Of a stretch of DNA of 64,000 nucleotides, positions 33,669-42,799 are shown one piece after another. How positions within the stretch are numbered: the stretch's first letter is position 1; every line of letters starts with the position of its first letter. Origin of the DNA: an uncultured Acidobacteriota bacterium. Lineage in GTDB: Bacteria > Acidobacteriota > Blastocatellia > Pyrinomonadales > Pyrinomonadaceae. Both the position numbers and the translations under genes were made by a program. Location of the stretch: the NCBI GenBank assembly GCA_937873515.1, contig CALMYB010000006.1, positions 124,001 through 188,000 on the forward strand. Direction: 5' to 3'. The notes beneath the pieces were generated by a model. It searched no databases and was not told the origin of the DNA. It saw nothing but the letters and a program-made list of their open reading frames with translations.

Positions 33669-34676
33669 ATGGGCATCAAAGTTGGCATTAACGGATTTGG
33701 CAGGATCGGAAGGTCCGTTGTCAGAACCTGGCTGAATGACGACGACATCGACCTTGTCGCCGTTAATGATCTTACGGATACGAAGACCTTGGCACATTTG
33801 CTCAAATACGATTCCGTTATGGGGAATCTTGAGCATACGATCACGGCCGGCGAAGGTTCGATCACTGTCGAGGGCGATTCTTTTAAGGTTTTTAGTGAAA
33901 GGGATCCTGCCGCTATCGACTGGGAATCGGTCGGAGCGGAGTTGGTGATCGAATCGACCGGCCGCTTTACGAATGCCGCCGATGCGGCCAAACACCTTCG
34001 CGGTTCGGTCAAGAAGGTAGTCGTGTCCGCGCCGGCAAAGGGTGAGGACGTTACGATCGCACTTGGTGTAAATGAAGAATCCTATGATGCGGCGAATCAT
34101 CACATCATCTCGAATGCTTCCTGCACGACGAACTGTCTTGCTCCGCTTGCAAAGGTGATTCACGACCGATTCGGCATCAAGAATGCCCTGATGAATACGA
34201 TCCACAGCTATACGAACGATCAACAACTGCTGGACCTCCCGCACAAGGACCTTCGCAGAGCTAGAGCTGCAGCACTCTCGATGATCCCTACATCGACGGG
34301 TGCCGCAAAGGCGGTCGCGCTCGTGATCCCGGAGTTGAAAGGCCGCTTTGAAGGCATTTCGATCCGCGTTCCGACACCGAACGTCTCGATCGTCGATGTC
34401 GTTATGAACGTTGAAAAGGCAACTACGAAAGATGAGGTCAACAACGCATTTCGTGAGGAAGCCGCCGGTCGGTTGAAGGGAATCCTGGCCGTGAGCGACG
34501 AGCCTCTTGTTTCGATCGATTATCGTGGGAATTCACACTCTTCGATAGTTGATGCGGAGTACACGACCGTCCTTGACGGCAACACTATTAAGGTCCTTTC
34601 CTGGTACGACAACGAATGGGGATATTCGTGCCGCGTTCGCGATCTTGTCCGATATATCGCGTCAAAAGGCATTTGA
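33669..34676 (+). CDS. gap: Glyceraldehyde-3-phosphate dehydrogenase, type I
   Basis: This 335-residue NAD-dependent glycolytic enzyme has NAD motif [12 protein letters not shown] at the N-terminus, catalytic Cys in [13 protein letters not shown], the His in [10 protein letters not shown], and the C-terminal [10 protein letters not shown]. Everything is canonical. An AAGGAG site at 33653 fixes the ATG at 33669. Pgk and Tpi are encoded downstream, making a glycolysis cluster (gap-pgk-tpi) interrupted by an S41 peptidase and a CPA2 antiporter. Confidence 0.98.
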   Translation: MGIKVGINGFGRIGRSVVRTWLNDDDIDLVAVNDLTDTKTLAHLLKYDSVMGNLEHTITAGEGSITVEGDSFKVFSERDPAAIDWESVGAELVIESTGRFTNAADAAKHLRGSVKKVVVSAPAKGEDVTIALGVNEESYDAANHHIISNASCTTNCLAPLAKVIHDRFGIKNALMNTIHSYTNDQQLLDLPHKDLRRARAAALSMIPTSTGAAKAVALVIPELKGRFEGISIRVPTPNVSIVDVVMNVEKATTKDEVNNAFREEAAGRLKGILAVSDEPLVSIDYRGNSHSSIVDAEYTTVLDGNTIKVLSWYDNEWGYSCRVRDLVRYIASKGI

Positions 34677-34707
34677 GGCTGACTATTTTGAGAATAGGGA
34701 CATCTTG

Positions 34708-37020
34708 ATGAAGTTGTTTAAGCTTATGATCTCCGGCTTGATGGCGGCGGCATTTTTGTCGGCCGCCATCGACGTCTCGGGTCAGAGGAAACCGAAAAAA
34801 CCACGCAAAGGCGTGCGCGCCCCGATAGTCAAGGCAATAAGCGGGACCGATGATGTTCTCGGCACGCCGATGGGTGATCCATCGGAAGAAAAACCGGTTT
34901 CTGCAAATGTGAAGGCTTTCCTTGAGGCCTGGTCGATCGTAGACAGGTCCTATTTTGATGCAACTTTCGGGGGGCTGGATTGGAAGCGGGTCAAGGCCGA
35001 ATATCTTCCGCGAGCCGAAGCCGCGAAGACCGAGGCCGAGATCGATGACCTTATTCTCGAGATGGTGGGGAAGCTCGGCAAATCTCACTTTGGAGTGATA
35101 CCGGCCAGCTTTTATCGGAGCCTTAGCGTCGCTCGAAAGATCTCCGCGGAACGGGAAGGGTATTCAGGAGATCGGTCTGGCGTTCTCAGGTCAGAAGGTA
35201 AGGGAACCGGCTTGCCGATAGAATTCGAACTTAGCGAAGAGGACGATCCGAAACCCGGCCGCTTTGGTATCGGCATCGAACTTCGCTCAATGGGCGGCAA
35301 ATACGTGATCGTATCTGTGCTGCCCGGTTCATCTGCCGCATCGGCAGGGGTCAAGCCGGGCTATATCCTTGATGAGATCAGCGGAATCCCGCTCAACGTC
35401 CTCAGCGAAACGATCACTCAGGCGGCACCCAATGTTCGGCACCTCGACCGAATGCTGCCCACGGCGATCAAGATGTGGCTCCTTGATCGCGACTATGCCC
35501 TGAACGTCAAGATCGTCTGCCTCGATGAGCACGATCAGCGGAAAGAGTTCGATCTCCCGAGGCAGCCGCTGAACGGTGAAATGGTGTCTCTAGGCGGACT
35601 ATTGCCGCAAGTTCTGCTTGAGTACAGTTCGGCGCATCTGAGCGACGACGTGGGATATGTGAAATTCAATGTCTTTTCGCTTCAGGTATTGAGCAAATTC
35701 TGTGACTCGATCACTGCATTCTCGAAAAAGAAAGCTCTAGTCCTTGATCTGCGTGGCAATATGGGCGGCCTGCTCCAGTCCGCACGCGGGCTCTCAGGAA
35801 TGATGGAGCCTCGAGAAGCACCGTTCGGGATCAGCGTGTTTCGCGGCGAAAGCGCCGTTATTCCGACGGACAACAAGGTCAAGAAGTTCAATGGCCGCGT
35901 CGTCATCCTGGTCGATGACCAATCGATGTCTGCCGCGGAGCTTTTGTCAGCTGCGCTGCAGGATAATGCGAGAGCAGTAGTTGTTGGTCAAAATACGGCC
36001 GGCGAGGCTTTACCGTCGATGGCCGCGAAGCTTGCGAACGGTTCCGTGATGCAGTATCCGATCGCGGATTTCTTGCGGCCGAACGGGACCTCGGTCGAAG
36101 CGGTTGGCGTCCAACCTGACATCATCGTGCCGATCGATCGCGCCGGTTTGCTTTCCGGTAAGGACCAGGTCATCGAGAAGGCATTGCAGCTTTCCATGAG
36201 CGACGAGTATCGGGCCCGCATTGCTGATCGCGAAACCGCTCGGAAGAAGCAAACGGAGGCATTGGCAGAAGAAAGCGTTGAGCCGCCGCCCATAGATCCA
36301 AAGCCGAAAGCCGTCTTCGGCAGTGGGACGATGGGCGATGCATTGGTAAAGGTCATGCCTAAGCGGGTCGAACCGCTTACGAAGGACTGGCGAGCCCTCG
36401 CCCTGATCGATAGGGCAGCGAAACTCGCCGGCGGTATATCTCAGATCCAAACGTATTCGCTTGACGGCACGATGTTGATCCAGACCCGGGATACCTCTCA
36501 GAAGCTAAAATATTCGTTCTTTCGCGAAGCTCCCGACAAGTACGCCTTTGTTTCGGTGTCTGACCTTTCGGGTACGACAAGAGCCGGGGCTATCGGCAAA
36601 GAGACGTTCTTTGAGAGCAGCGTCGGCCTTCCCGATCGAAAGGTCGCCGCCGGCGACGATCCTTACATAGATATTTTCGAGCCCATCAAGCTTGTGCTCT
36701 CACCGGATTTCTTCAAATCGCTCAAATTCGACGGCACGTTCGACGATGATGGCAAGAAATTGTCGATCATCGAGGGCCGCACTAAGGACGATAGGACCTT
36801 CTTCGTTTCATTCGATATGGCAACCGGTCTTCCTTTCAGGATCTCAGATGGTGCCCTTTTCTCCGTTTTCGATGATTACAGACGCGAGGGCACGTTTCTG
36901 CTCCCGAGGAGGGTCAAATCCGGCGGCATCGTCGAGATACTGATCTCTTCGATCCGGATCGGGGAAAAGATAGACCGATCCGTTTTCATAAAGCACGAGA
37001 GCTGCTTCGATCGGCCATAG
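34708..37020 (+). CDS. Secreted S41-family peptidase with PDZ domain
   Basis: This 770-residue exported protein has a signal peptide at ~1-25. A PDZ-like domain lies at ~190-265 (RFGIGIELRSMGGKYVIVSV, PGSSAASAGVKPGY). An S41 peptidase core follows at ~300-480 (GYVKFNVF, LVLDLRGNMGGLL, catalytic Ser in DDQSMSAAEL). The position where CtpA-type enzymes have lysine reads NTAGEAL here, so the Ser-Lys dyad is not evident. A ~250-residue beta-rich C-terminal domain of unknown function ends the protein. The ATG at 34708 has AGGGA seven bases upstream; the longer frame from 34549 runs through gap and is rejected. Confidence 0.88.
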   Translation: MKLFKLMISGLMAAAFLSAAIDVSGQRKPKKPRKGVRAPIVKAISGTDDVLGTPMGDPSEEKPVSANVKAFLEAWSIVDRSYFDATFGGLDWKRVKAEYLPRAEAAKTEAEIDDLILEMVGKLGKSHFGVIPASFYRSLSVARKISAEREGYSGDRSGVLRSEGKGTGLPIEFELSEEDDPKPGRFGIGIELRSMGGKYVIVSVLPGSSAASAGVKPGYILDEISGIPLNVLSETITQAAPNVRHLDRMLPTAIKMWLLDRDYALNVKIVCLDEHDQRKEFDLPRQPLNGEMVSLGGLLPQVLLEYSSAHLSDDVGYVKFNVFSLQVLSKFCDSITAFSKKKALVLDLRGNMGGLLQSARGLSGMMEPREAPFGISVFRGESAVIPTDNKVKKFNGRVVILVDDQSMSAAELLSAALQDNARAVVVGQNTAGEALPSMAAKLANGSVMQYPIADFLRPNGTSVEAVGVQPDIIVPIDRAGLLSGKDQVIEKALQLSMSDEYRARIADRETARKKQTEALAEESVEPPPIDPKPKAVFGSGTMGDALVKVMPKRVEPLTKDWRALALIDRAAKLAGGISQIQTYSLDGTMLIQTRDTSQKLKYSFFREAPDKYAFVSVSDLSGTTRAGAIGKETFFESSVGLPDRKVAAGDDPYIDIFEPIKLVLSPDFFKSLKFDGTFDDDGKKLSIIEGRTKDDRTFFVSFDMATGLPFRISDGALFSVFDDYRREGTFLLPRRVKSGGIVEILISSIRIGEKIDRSVFIKHESCFDRP

Positions 37021-37065
37021 AGTGCGATGCGAAGAACCCATGGAGATATTAGAAATTAACGATCA

Positions 37066-38319
37066 ATGCAGAAGAAAACGATAAAAGATATCAATGTAGA
37101 GGGAAAGCGTGTTTTTGTAAGGGTCGATTTCAACGTTCCTGTGAAGAACGGCGTTGTTACTGACGATACGCGAATTCGAGCCGCACTCCCGACGATCCGT
37201 GACCTTGCGGGCCGCGGGGCAAAGATAATTCTCGCATCGCACCTCGGACGTCCGATCAAAGAGAAGAAGAAGGCCGAAGAGGCCGGAAAAGCGTTCGATC
37301 CGGCCAAGTTCTCGCTCGCTCCGGTCTTTGCGGCGTTCAAGGCACTCGCAACGGAGATCTCCGAGGTCGGAGAAGTTTCATTCGCGGGCGACTGCATAGG
37401 CGAGGAGGTCGCCAAGGCAGCCGCCGCCCTCAACGGCGGCGATGTTTTACTGCTCGAGAACCTGAGGCTTCACGCTGAAGAGGAGAAGAACGACGCCGAG
37501 TTCGCAAGGCAGCTCGCCTCGCTCGCCGACATCTATGTCAACGATGCCTTCGGAACCGCCCATCGTGCTCACGCTTCGACCGAAGGTATCACTCACTTTG
37601 TCGACACATGCGTGGCGGGCCTTCTGATGGAGAAAGAGCTTGAATATCTCGGCCGCGTCCTCGAGGACCCTGAAAGACCGTTCGTCGCGATCCTTGGCGG
37701 CGCAAAAGTTTCTGACAAGATCCCTGTGATCGATTCGCTGATCGAGCGAAAGGTGGACAAGCTTCTGATAGGAGGTGCGATGGCGTACACCTTTTTCAAA
37801 GCGAACGGTTACACCGTCGGTAAGTCCCTCGTCGAGAACGATATGCTTGACCGCGCAAAAGAGATCGAGGAGCGGGCGAAAGCCGCAGGAGTTGAGCTGA
37901 TCCTTCCGACCGATCATCAGGTTGTTGACAGTGCTGATCCGCTAAATTCGCAAAAGACGATCCCGATCGATTTCACGAACGCCGGTCACGTCGGGCTTGA
38001 TATAGGAATCGAGACCGCGGCCATCTTTGCCAACGCATTGAGCGGGGCAAGCACGATCGTCTGGAACGGCCCGATGGGGATGTTCGAAGAGAAGCCTTTC
38101 GACCAAGGCACGATCGCGGTCGCACAGGCCGTCGCGGATGCAACGGACAACGGTGCAATATCGATAGTCGGAGGCGGAGACTCCGTTGCCGCCGTCAAGC
38201 AGGCTGGACTCGAAGGCCACATTTCTCACATCTCGACCGGCGGGGGAGCAACTCTTGAGTTTCTGGCAGGCGATGCATTACCCGGCGTTGAAGCTCTTGA
38301 TTCGAAACCGGAAGGTTAG
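37066..38319 (+). CDS. pgk: Phosphoglycerate kinase
   Basis: This 417-residue glycolytic kinase transfers phosphate between 1,3-bisphosphoglycerate and ADP. Motifs: RVDFNVPVK, ASHLGRP, NDAFGTAHRAHAS, LGGAKVSDKI, the adenine region WNGPMGMFE and GGGDSVAAV. Canonical length and order. It follows the S41 peptidase gene by 45 bases. An imperfect hairpin follows at 38380. Confidence 0.98.
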   Translation: MQKKTIKDINVEGKRVFVRVDFNVPVKNGVVTDDTRIRAALPTIRDLAGRGAKIILASHLGRPIKEKKKAEEAGKAFDPAKFSLAPVFAAFKALATEISEVGEVSFAGDCIGEEVAKAAAALNGGDVLLLENLRLHAEEEKNDAEFARQLASLADIYVNDAFGTAHRAHASTEGITHFVDTCVAGLLMEKELEYLGRVLEDPERPFVAILGGAKVSDKIPVIDSLIERKVDKLLIGGAMAYTFFKANGYTVGKSLVENDMLDRAKEIEERAKAAGVELILPTDHQVVDSADPLNSQKTIPIDFTNAGHVGLDIGIETAAIFANALSGASTIVWNGPMGMFEEKPFDQGTIAVAQAVADATDNGAISIVGGGDSVAAVKQAGLEGHISHISTGGGATLEFLAGDALPGVEALDSKPEG

Positions 38320-38379
38320 CCGCTCGGTTGTTACCGCGAAGATCGTTCTGCTCTGAGCCAAGATCGTAAGCGTTCGCGC

Positions 38380-38413
38380 CGAGTGATCACCTGAACGGTC
38401 GTTCGATCACTCG
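38380..38413. repeat. Bulged inverted repeat between pgk and the antiporter gene
   Basis: CGAGTGATC (38380-38388) pairs with GATCACTCG (38405-38413), and an inner GAAC/GTTC stem extends it, leaving a GGTC loop. No T-run follows. It may be an attenuator, mRNA-end hairpin or operator. A weak TACAAT -10-like box lies just downstream (38425-38430). Confidence 0.45.
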
Positions 38414-38492
38414 TCGCCATGCGCTACAATTAGTAGCACCTAATATCTCATTTAATGTCCTTCGCCTGACATACAGGCAGATCGGGAGAAAA

Positions 38493-40505
38493 ATGCACGA
38501 CCTGCCACTACTTCTAAATATAGCTGTCGCTCTTGTTGCCGCTTTTATCGGCGGCACGATCGCAAAATTCTTGCGATTCTCGCCGATCGTCGGGTATATG
38601 CTCGCCGGAATTGCGATCGGCCCATTCACCCCTGGCTATGCAGGAGATGTAGATACGATCAGCCAGTTGGCCGAACTCGGCGTCATCTTCCTCATGTTCG
38701 GCGTCGGCCTTCATTTTTCTATTGACGACCTTTGGAAGGTGCGCAACATTGCTATCCCGGGTGCGATCGGTCAAATGCTGATCACAACGTGCCTCGGCTA
38801 TGGATTTGCTACCTATTTGGGATGGTCGCCCTCGGCAAGCCTAGTTCTAGGCCTCGCCATCTCGATCGCCAGCACCGTAGTTTTGCTGCGCGGCTTAATG
38901 GACAACGGCCTCTTGAACACCCAACACGGGCAAGCGGCGGTCGGGTGGCTGATTCTTGAAGATATTGCAACGGTCCTCATCCTGCTCCTGATGCCGACTC
39001 TCGCATCCGGAGATGGCGGCATGGATTGGGCGGGTCTCGCGTTAACGCTCCTTAAGGCGACAGCGTTCTGTGCATCTCTTGTATTCATCGGCCGAAAGCT
39101 TGTCCCTTGGATACTGTTAGGAACGGCTCGCTCAGGCTCGCGTGAATTGTTCATTCTCGCAGTGCTTGCAACGTCGGTCGGAATTGCCCTTGCTGCGACC
39201 GAGATATTTGGAGTCTCCATTGCACTGGGAGCCTTTGCGGCCGGCGTCGTGGTTCACGAATCGAAGTTAAGCCATCAGGTGAGTGCGGATATTCTCCCAT
39301 TTAGGGATGCGTTTTCCGTGTTGTTCTTTGTGTCGATCGGAATGATGGTCGACATCAACTATTTGGGCGGTAATGTTACAGCTTTGATAGTGCTCGTCCT
39401 GATGATAACTGCCGGTAAGTACGTCATCACACTGCTGATGGGCGTGTTCATCAGGCACCCGGCGCGCACTTTTCTCGTCGTTGCCGCCGGCCTGAGCCAG
39501 ATTGGCGAATTTTCCTTTATCCTTGGCCAAGCCGGCCTTGCCTTAGGGCTGCTTGGAAAGGAGCAGTATTCGATGATCCTCGCGGGAGCACTAATCTCTA
39601 TCGCGGTGAACCCTCTGATGTACAGGGCGATCGGCCCCGTGGAAAGATTCCTCCGAAGCGGAAATGGCTTTTGGCGTTTGCTTGACCGACACGGTGAGAC
39701 CTTTGTCCTTAAAGATCGTCTTGCCGACCATGTCGTAGTGATCGGATATGGACGGGTCGGGCACCACATTTTGGACGTCCTGCAAAAGCTTGGAATTTCT
39801 CTGGTCGTGATCGATTCCGAGCTTGAGCGCGTCGAGGAACTTGCAGAGCTTGGGATTCCGGTTCTATACGGCGATGCCGGAAATTCCGAAGTGATCAGTC
39901 AGGCAAACTTACCTAGTGCCCGTCTGCTTGTTGTAACGACGCCGGATGACGCCTCGACAAGCATCATCGTTGCTTCGGCCCGAGCTGAGGCACCAGAGCT
40001 CCACATCGTTGCGCGCGCGAGTTCGGACACGAGTCTTTCCCAGCTTTATTCGCTTGGAGCCCGCCACGTCATTCAGCCTGAACTGGAAGGCGGCTTGCAG
40101 ATGGTCAGGCGCACACTGCTTGAACTGGGCCTTTCGCTGCGCAAAGTACAGCAATATACGGACGCGGTTCGAAGCGACCGATACGATTCCGCTATCAACA
40201 CGGTTGACGAGCGCCATTTCCTGAACGAGTTATTGAGGGCAAGCGACAACCTTGAACTGGTCTGGGTTCCGGTGGGTGAGAATAGCGAGGTAGTTGGTAA
40301 GGCTCTTGCCGATTCAAACCTACGAGAGGCGACTGGGGCATCCGTTGTTGCGATCTCACGCCAGAACAAGATGATCACTAACCCTCAGCCAAAGACCGTT
40401 CTTAAGAAGGATGATGTCATCGGAATGATCGGCTCCCAAGAGAGCACGGATATGGCTCGAAGGACGTTGGCGGGAACGGATTCCGCCGCTGAAACGACAA
40501 AGTGA
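38493..40505 (+). CDS. CPA2-family monovalent cation:proton antiporter with RCK domains (KefB/C-like)
   Basis: This is a 670-residue membrane transporter. Residues ~1-390 carry about 12 helices of the Na/H exchanger fold (GTIAKFLRFSPIVGYMLAGI, LTLLKATAFCASLVF). A regulatory RCK_N Rossmann domain lies at ~410-530 (DHVVVIGYGRVGHHILDVLQ, LYGDAGNSEVI) and an RCK_C domain at ~560-655. It is predicted to exchange K+ or Na+ for H+ under nucleotide or redox control. GGGAG eight bases upstream supports the start at 38493. Its place between pgk and tpiA is unusual. Confidence 0.92.
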   Translation: MHDLPLLLNIAVALVAAFIGGTIAKFLRFSPIVGYMLAGIAIGPFTPGYAGDVDTISQLAELGVIFLMFGVGLHFSIDDLWKVRNIAIPGAIGQMLITTCLGYGFATYLGWSPSASLVLGLAISIASTVVLLRGLMDNGLLNTQHGQAAVGWLILEDIATVLILLLMPTLASGDGGMDWAGLALTLLKATAFCASLVFIGRKLVPWILLGTARSGSRELFILAVLATSVGIALAATEIFGVSIALGAFAAGVVVHESKLSHQVSADILPFRDAFSVLFFVSIGMMVDINYLGGNVTALIVLVLMITAGKYVITLLMGVFIRHPARTFLVVAAGLSQIGEFSFILGQAGLALGLLGKEQYSMILAGALISIAVNPLMYRAIGPVERFLRSGNGFWRLLDRHGETFVLKDRLADHVVVIGYGRVGHHILDVLQKLGISLVVIDSELERVEELAELGIPVLYGDAGNSEVISQANLPSARLLVVTTPDDASTSIIVASARAEAPELHIVARASSDTSLSQLYSLGARHVIQPELEGGLQMVRRTLLELGLSLRKVQQYTDAVRSDRYDSAINTVDERHFLNELLRASDNLELVWVPVGENSEVVGKALADSNLREATGASVVAISRQNKMITNPQPKTVLKKDDVIGMIGSQESTDMARRTLAGTDSAAETTK

Positions 40506-40569
40506 AATTGTACAGCGGCTCGCGAAAGATGCTTAAGCGTTCTATTTTTTTTAATGCGGAGAGTGACGT

Positions 40570-41325
40570 ATGAGAAAACCGATCATTGCCGGAAACTGGA
40601 AGATGTACAAGCTGTATGGGGAGGCGGTCGATACCGCTCTCGCCCTCAAGCCTTTGGTCGCGAACGCGAATCATTGTGAGGTGATCATTGCGCCGGTCTT
40701 TACGGCGTTACGGGCGGTTTCCGATCGCCTCGAAGGCTCGAACGTCAGTGTTGCCGCTCAAGATTGTGCGACCCAGAACGCGTTCGGGGCCCTTACGGGC
40801 GAGGTCGCCCCGATCATGTTGAAAGATGCGGGCTGCAAGTATTGCATCATTGGACATTCCGAACGCAGACAGTTCTTTGGCGAGAGTGATGCCACGGTGA
40901 ATTTGAAGGCGAAGGCGGCCCTTGAAGCCGGCCTCAAAGCGATCGTTTGTGTTGGCGAATCGCTGAGCGAGAGGGAATCGGGCAATGCCGAGAATGTTGT
41001 GCGCGGACAGCTTTCTGCCGGGCTTTCCGGTTTGACAGTGGACGAGATGAGCCGTATTATAATCGCTTACGAGCCTGTCTGGGCGATCGGCACGGGTAAG
41101 ACCGCGACGCCTGCACAGGCTCAAGAAATGCACAGCCACATCCGCGATGTCGTCGGAAAAGATCACGGCAGCGACGTTGCGGCCTCAGTTCGGATCCTCT
41201 ACGGCGGTTCGGTCAAACCTGAGAATATTGCTGAGTTGATGGATCAGCCGGATCTTGATGGGGCTTTGGTCGGTGGTGCGAGTCTCGATGCTGAAAGTTT
41301 CGCAAAGATCGTGAGCTACAAGTAG
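40570..41325 (+). CDS. tpiA: Triosephosphate isomerase
   Basis: This is a 251-residue (beta/alpha)8 enzyme. Substrate Lys is in AGNWKMYK, electrophilic His in IIGHSERRQ, catalytic Glu in [15 protein letters not shown], and phosphate loop YGGSV and GALVGGASL. All canonical. secG follows 23 bases later, a gene order (tpiA-secG) common across bacteria. Confidence 0.98.
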   Translation: MRKPIIAGNWKMYKLYGEAVDTALALKPLVANANHCEVIIAPVFTALRAVSDRLEGSNVSVAAQDCATQNAFGALTGEVAPIMLKDAGCKYCIIGHSERRQFFGESDATVNLKAKAALEAGLKAIVCVGESLSERESGNAENVVRGQLSAGLSGLTVDEMSRIIIAYEPVWAIGTGKTATPAQAQEMHSHIRDVVGKDHGSDVAASVRILYGGSVKPENIAELMDQPDLDGALVGGASLDAESFAKIVSYK

Positions 41326-41348
41326 ATGGGACGGGAGTTGATAGAAAG

Positions 41349-41759
41349 TTGCTATACGTACTTTACACTTTATTTTTCATTTCGTGCGTAGTGCTCGTCG
41401 GAGCTGTGCTCCTGCAGCCGGGTAAAACGGATGCCGGTGCGCTTTTCACGAGCAATATTTCGAGCTCTGCTCTGACACCGCGAGGAACGACGACGATCCT
41501 TTCCAAGATCACGATCGCAGCCGCCGTCGTATTTATGATCTCGGCGTTGCTCATATCAATGCCCGCGTTCAACGGCAATGTGTCGGTACTTTCAGCAAAC
41601 CCTGAAACGCCGGCCGAAGCACCCGTATCAACCGCGAACTCGAATACGAATTCGGCGCCTGCAGCGGATGCCAACGTGAATGCTGCGGCTCCTGAGGCGA
41701 ACGCAAATGCTGCTGGTCCGGCAGCGAACACGAACGAAGCACCGGCGGCGAATAAGTAG
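41349..41759 (+). CDS. secG: Preprotein translocase subunit SecG with Ala/Asn-rich tail
   Basis: This 136-residue inner-membrane protein of the SecYEG channel has two helices (LYVLYTLFFISCVVLVGAVL and ITIAAAVVFMISALLISM) joined by the conserved loop LLQPGKTDAGA. The start is TTG at 41349 with GGGAG about 11 bases upstream. The last ~55 residues are low-complexity (Ala, Asn, Glu, Pro, Thr) and probably disordered. Such tails are common in SecG of some phyla. The tRNA-Leu gene follows 24 bases later. Confidence 0.92.
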   Translation: MLYVLYTLFFISCVVLVGAVLLQPGKTDAGALFTSNISSSALTPRGTTTILSKITIAAAVVFMISALLISMPAFNGNVSVLSANPETPAEAPVSTANSNTNSAPAADANVNAAAPEANANAAGPAANTNEAPAANK

Positions 41760-41783
41760 TTTCGGTCGGATTTGAAAATTTAA

Positions 41784-41868
41784 GCTCAGGTGGCGTAATT
41801 GGTAGCCGCGCACGTTTGAGGGGCGTGTGGAGCGATCCGTGCGAGTTCGAGTCTCGCCCTGAGCACCA
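41784..41868 (+). tRNA. tRNA-Leu(GAG), CCA encoded
   Basis: The 85-base sequence folds as a class II tRNA. Acceptor GCTCAGG (41784-41790) pairs with CCTGAGC (41858-41864), followed by A and an encoded CCA. The D stem is GCG/CGC. The anticodon stem CACGT/GCGTG holds a loop TTGAGGG with anticodon GAG. A long variable arm and T arm GCGAG-TTCGAGT-CTCGC complete it. It reads CUC/CUU leucine codons. Confidence 0.95.
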
Positions 41869-41875
41869 TTTCTGC

Positions 41876-41905
41876 AAAAGCAGGTCGAATTGTCGGCCTG
41901 CTTTT
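41876..41905. terminator. Bidirectional intrinsic terminator between tRNA-Leu and argB
   Basis: AAAAGCAGG (41876-41884) and CCTGCTTTT (41897-41905) form a perfect 9-bp stem with additional C-G pairs inside. The A/T flanks give U-runs on both strands. It lies eight bases after the tRNA and just before the argB stop on the other strand, as expected for convergent transcription. Confidence 0.75.
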
Positions 41906-41906
41906 C

Positions 41907-42794
41907 CTATTTGACGACCATCGTTCCCGTGCCTTCGTCCGTGAAGACCTCGGCGAGGACGGCATTCGCTTTTCGCCCGTCGATCACGTGTGCCGAATGC
42001 ACCCCGCGTTCGATCAGTGAGATCAGATTCTCGAGCTTTGGTATCATTCCGCCGGTCGCCTTGCCCGATTCGATCAAGCCGCGCGCTTCGGCGATCGGCA
42101 ACCGTGAGACCTTTGAGTTCGGGTCGTCGGCGTCCAGATAAATGCCGTTCACGTCCGATAGCAGGATCAGCTTCTCGGCCTTAAGAGCGACGGCTATCTC
42201 CGTCGCGATCGTATCCGCATTTATATTGAAGACCTGGCCGTGGTCGTCAGCTCCGAGCGACGATAGGACCGGCAAGTAGCCATTGCTAAGCATCACCTCG
42301 ATCAGCGAAGCATCGATCTTCACGACGTCGCCGACGTGGCCGAAGTCCACGACGTCCGTAATGCCGGTAGTGCGGTCAAGAATGCTTTTCGGGGGTCTTT
42401 TTTCGGCCGTCAGAACACCGCCGTCCACTCCGGAAAGTCCGACCGCATTGATCCCGCGGCGGCGGAATTGAGCAAGGATCTCCGTGTTGATCTTGCCGCG
42501 AAAGACCATTTTTGCAAGTTCGAGCGTTTCATCATCAGTAACTCGCCGTCCTCCGACAACTTTCTGGATCACACCCAACTTTTCCGCCATTTCCGTTAGC
42601 TGTTTACCCCCGCCATGTACAACGCATACGCGAATGCCAACCTCGTGCAAGAGGCCGATCTCCTCCGATAGTGAGGCGAGATTTTCGGCCTCTTCTGTTA
42701 TTTTGCCCGAAAACTTAATAACAAACGTCGTCCCTGCAAATCGCTGAATATACGGCAACGCCTCTCGAAGCAGATCTAGTGATTCGATTTCCAT
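41907..42794 (-). CDS. argB: Acetylglutamate kinase
   Basis: This 295-residue amino acid kinase phosphorylates N-acetylglutamate (or possibly another N-acylglutamate; see argF'). Motifs are VIKFSGKITE, CVVHGGGKQL, VNAVGLSGVDGG-like NAVGLSGVDGG, and INADTIATEIAVALKAEKLI; the C-terminal GGMIPKLEN is normal. It is the last gene of the arg operon, five bases after argF'. Confidence 0.95.
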   Translation of the reverse strand: MEIESLDLLREALPYIQRFAGTTFVIKFSGKITEEAENLASLSEEIGLLHEVGIRVCVVHGGGKQLTEMAEKLGVIQKVVGGRRVTDDETLELAKMVFRGKINTEILAQFRRRGINAVGLSGVDGGVLTAEKRPPKSILDRTTGITDVVDFGHVGDVVKIDASLIEVMLSNGYLPVLSSLGADDHGQVFNINADTIATEIAVALKAEKLILLSDVNGIYLDADDPNSKVSRLPIAEARGLIESGKATGGMIPKLENLISLIERGVHSAHVIDGRKANAVLAEVFTDEGTGTMVVK

Positions 42795-42799
42795 AGTAA

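Noticed and set aside
40530..40555. Possible terminator between the antiporter gene and tpiA (T-run after GCTTAAGC)
   Set aside because: The palindrome has only four pairs and no loop, too weak for an intrinsic terminator.
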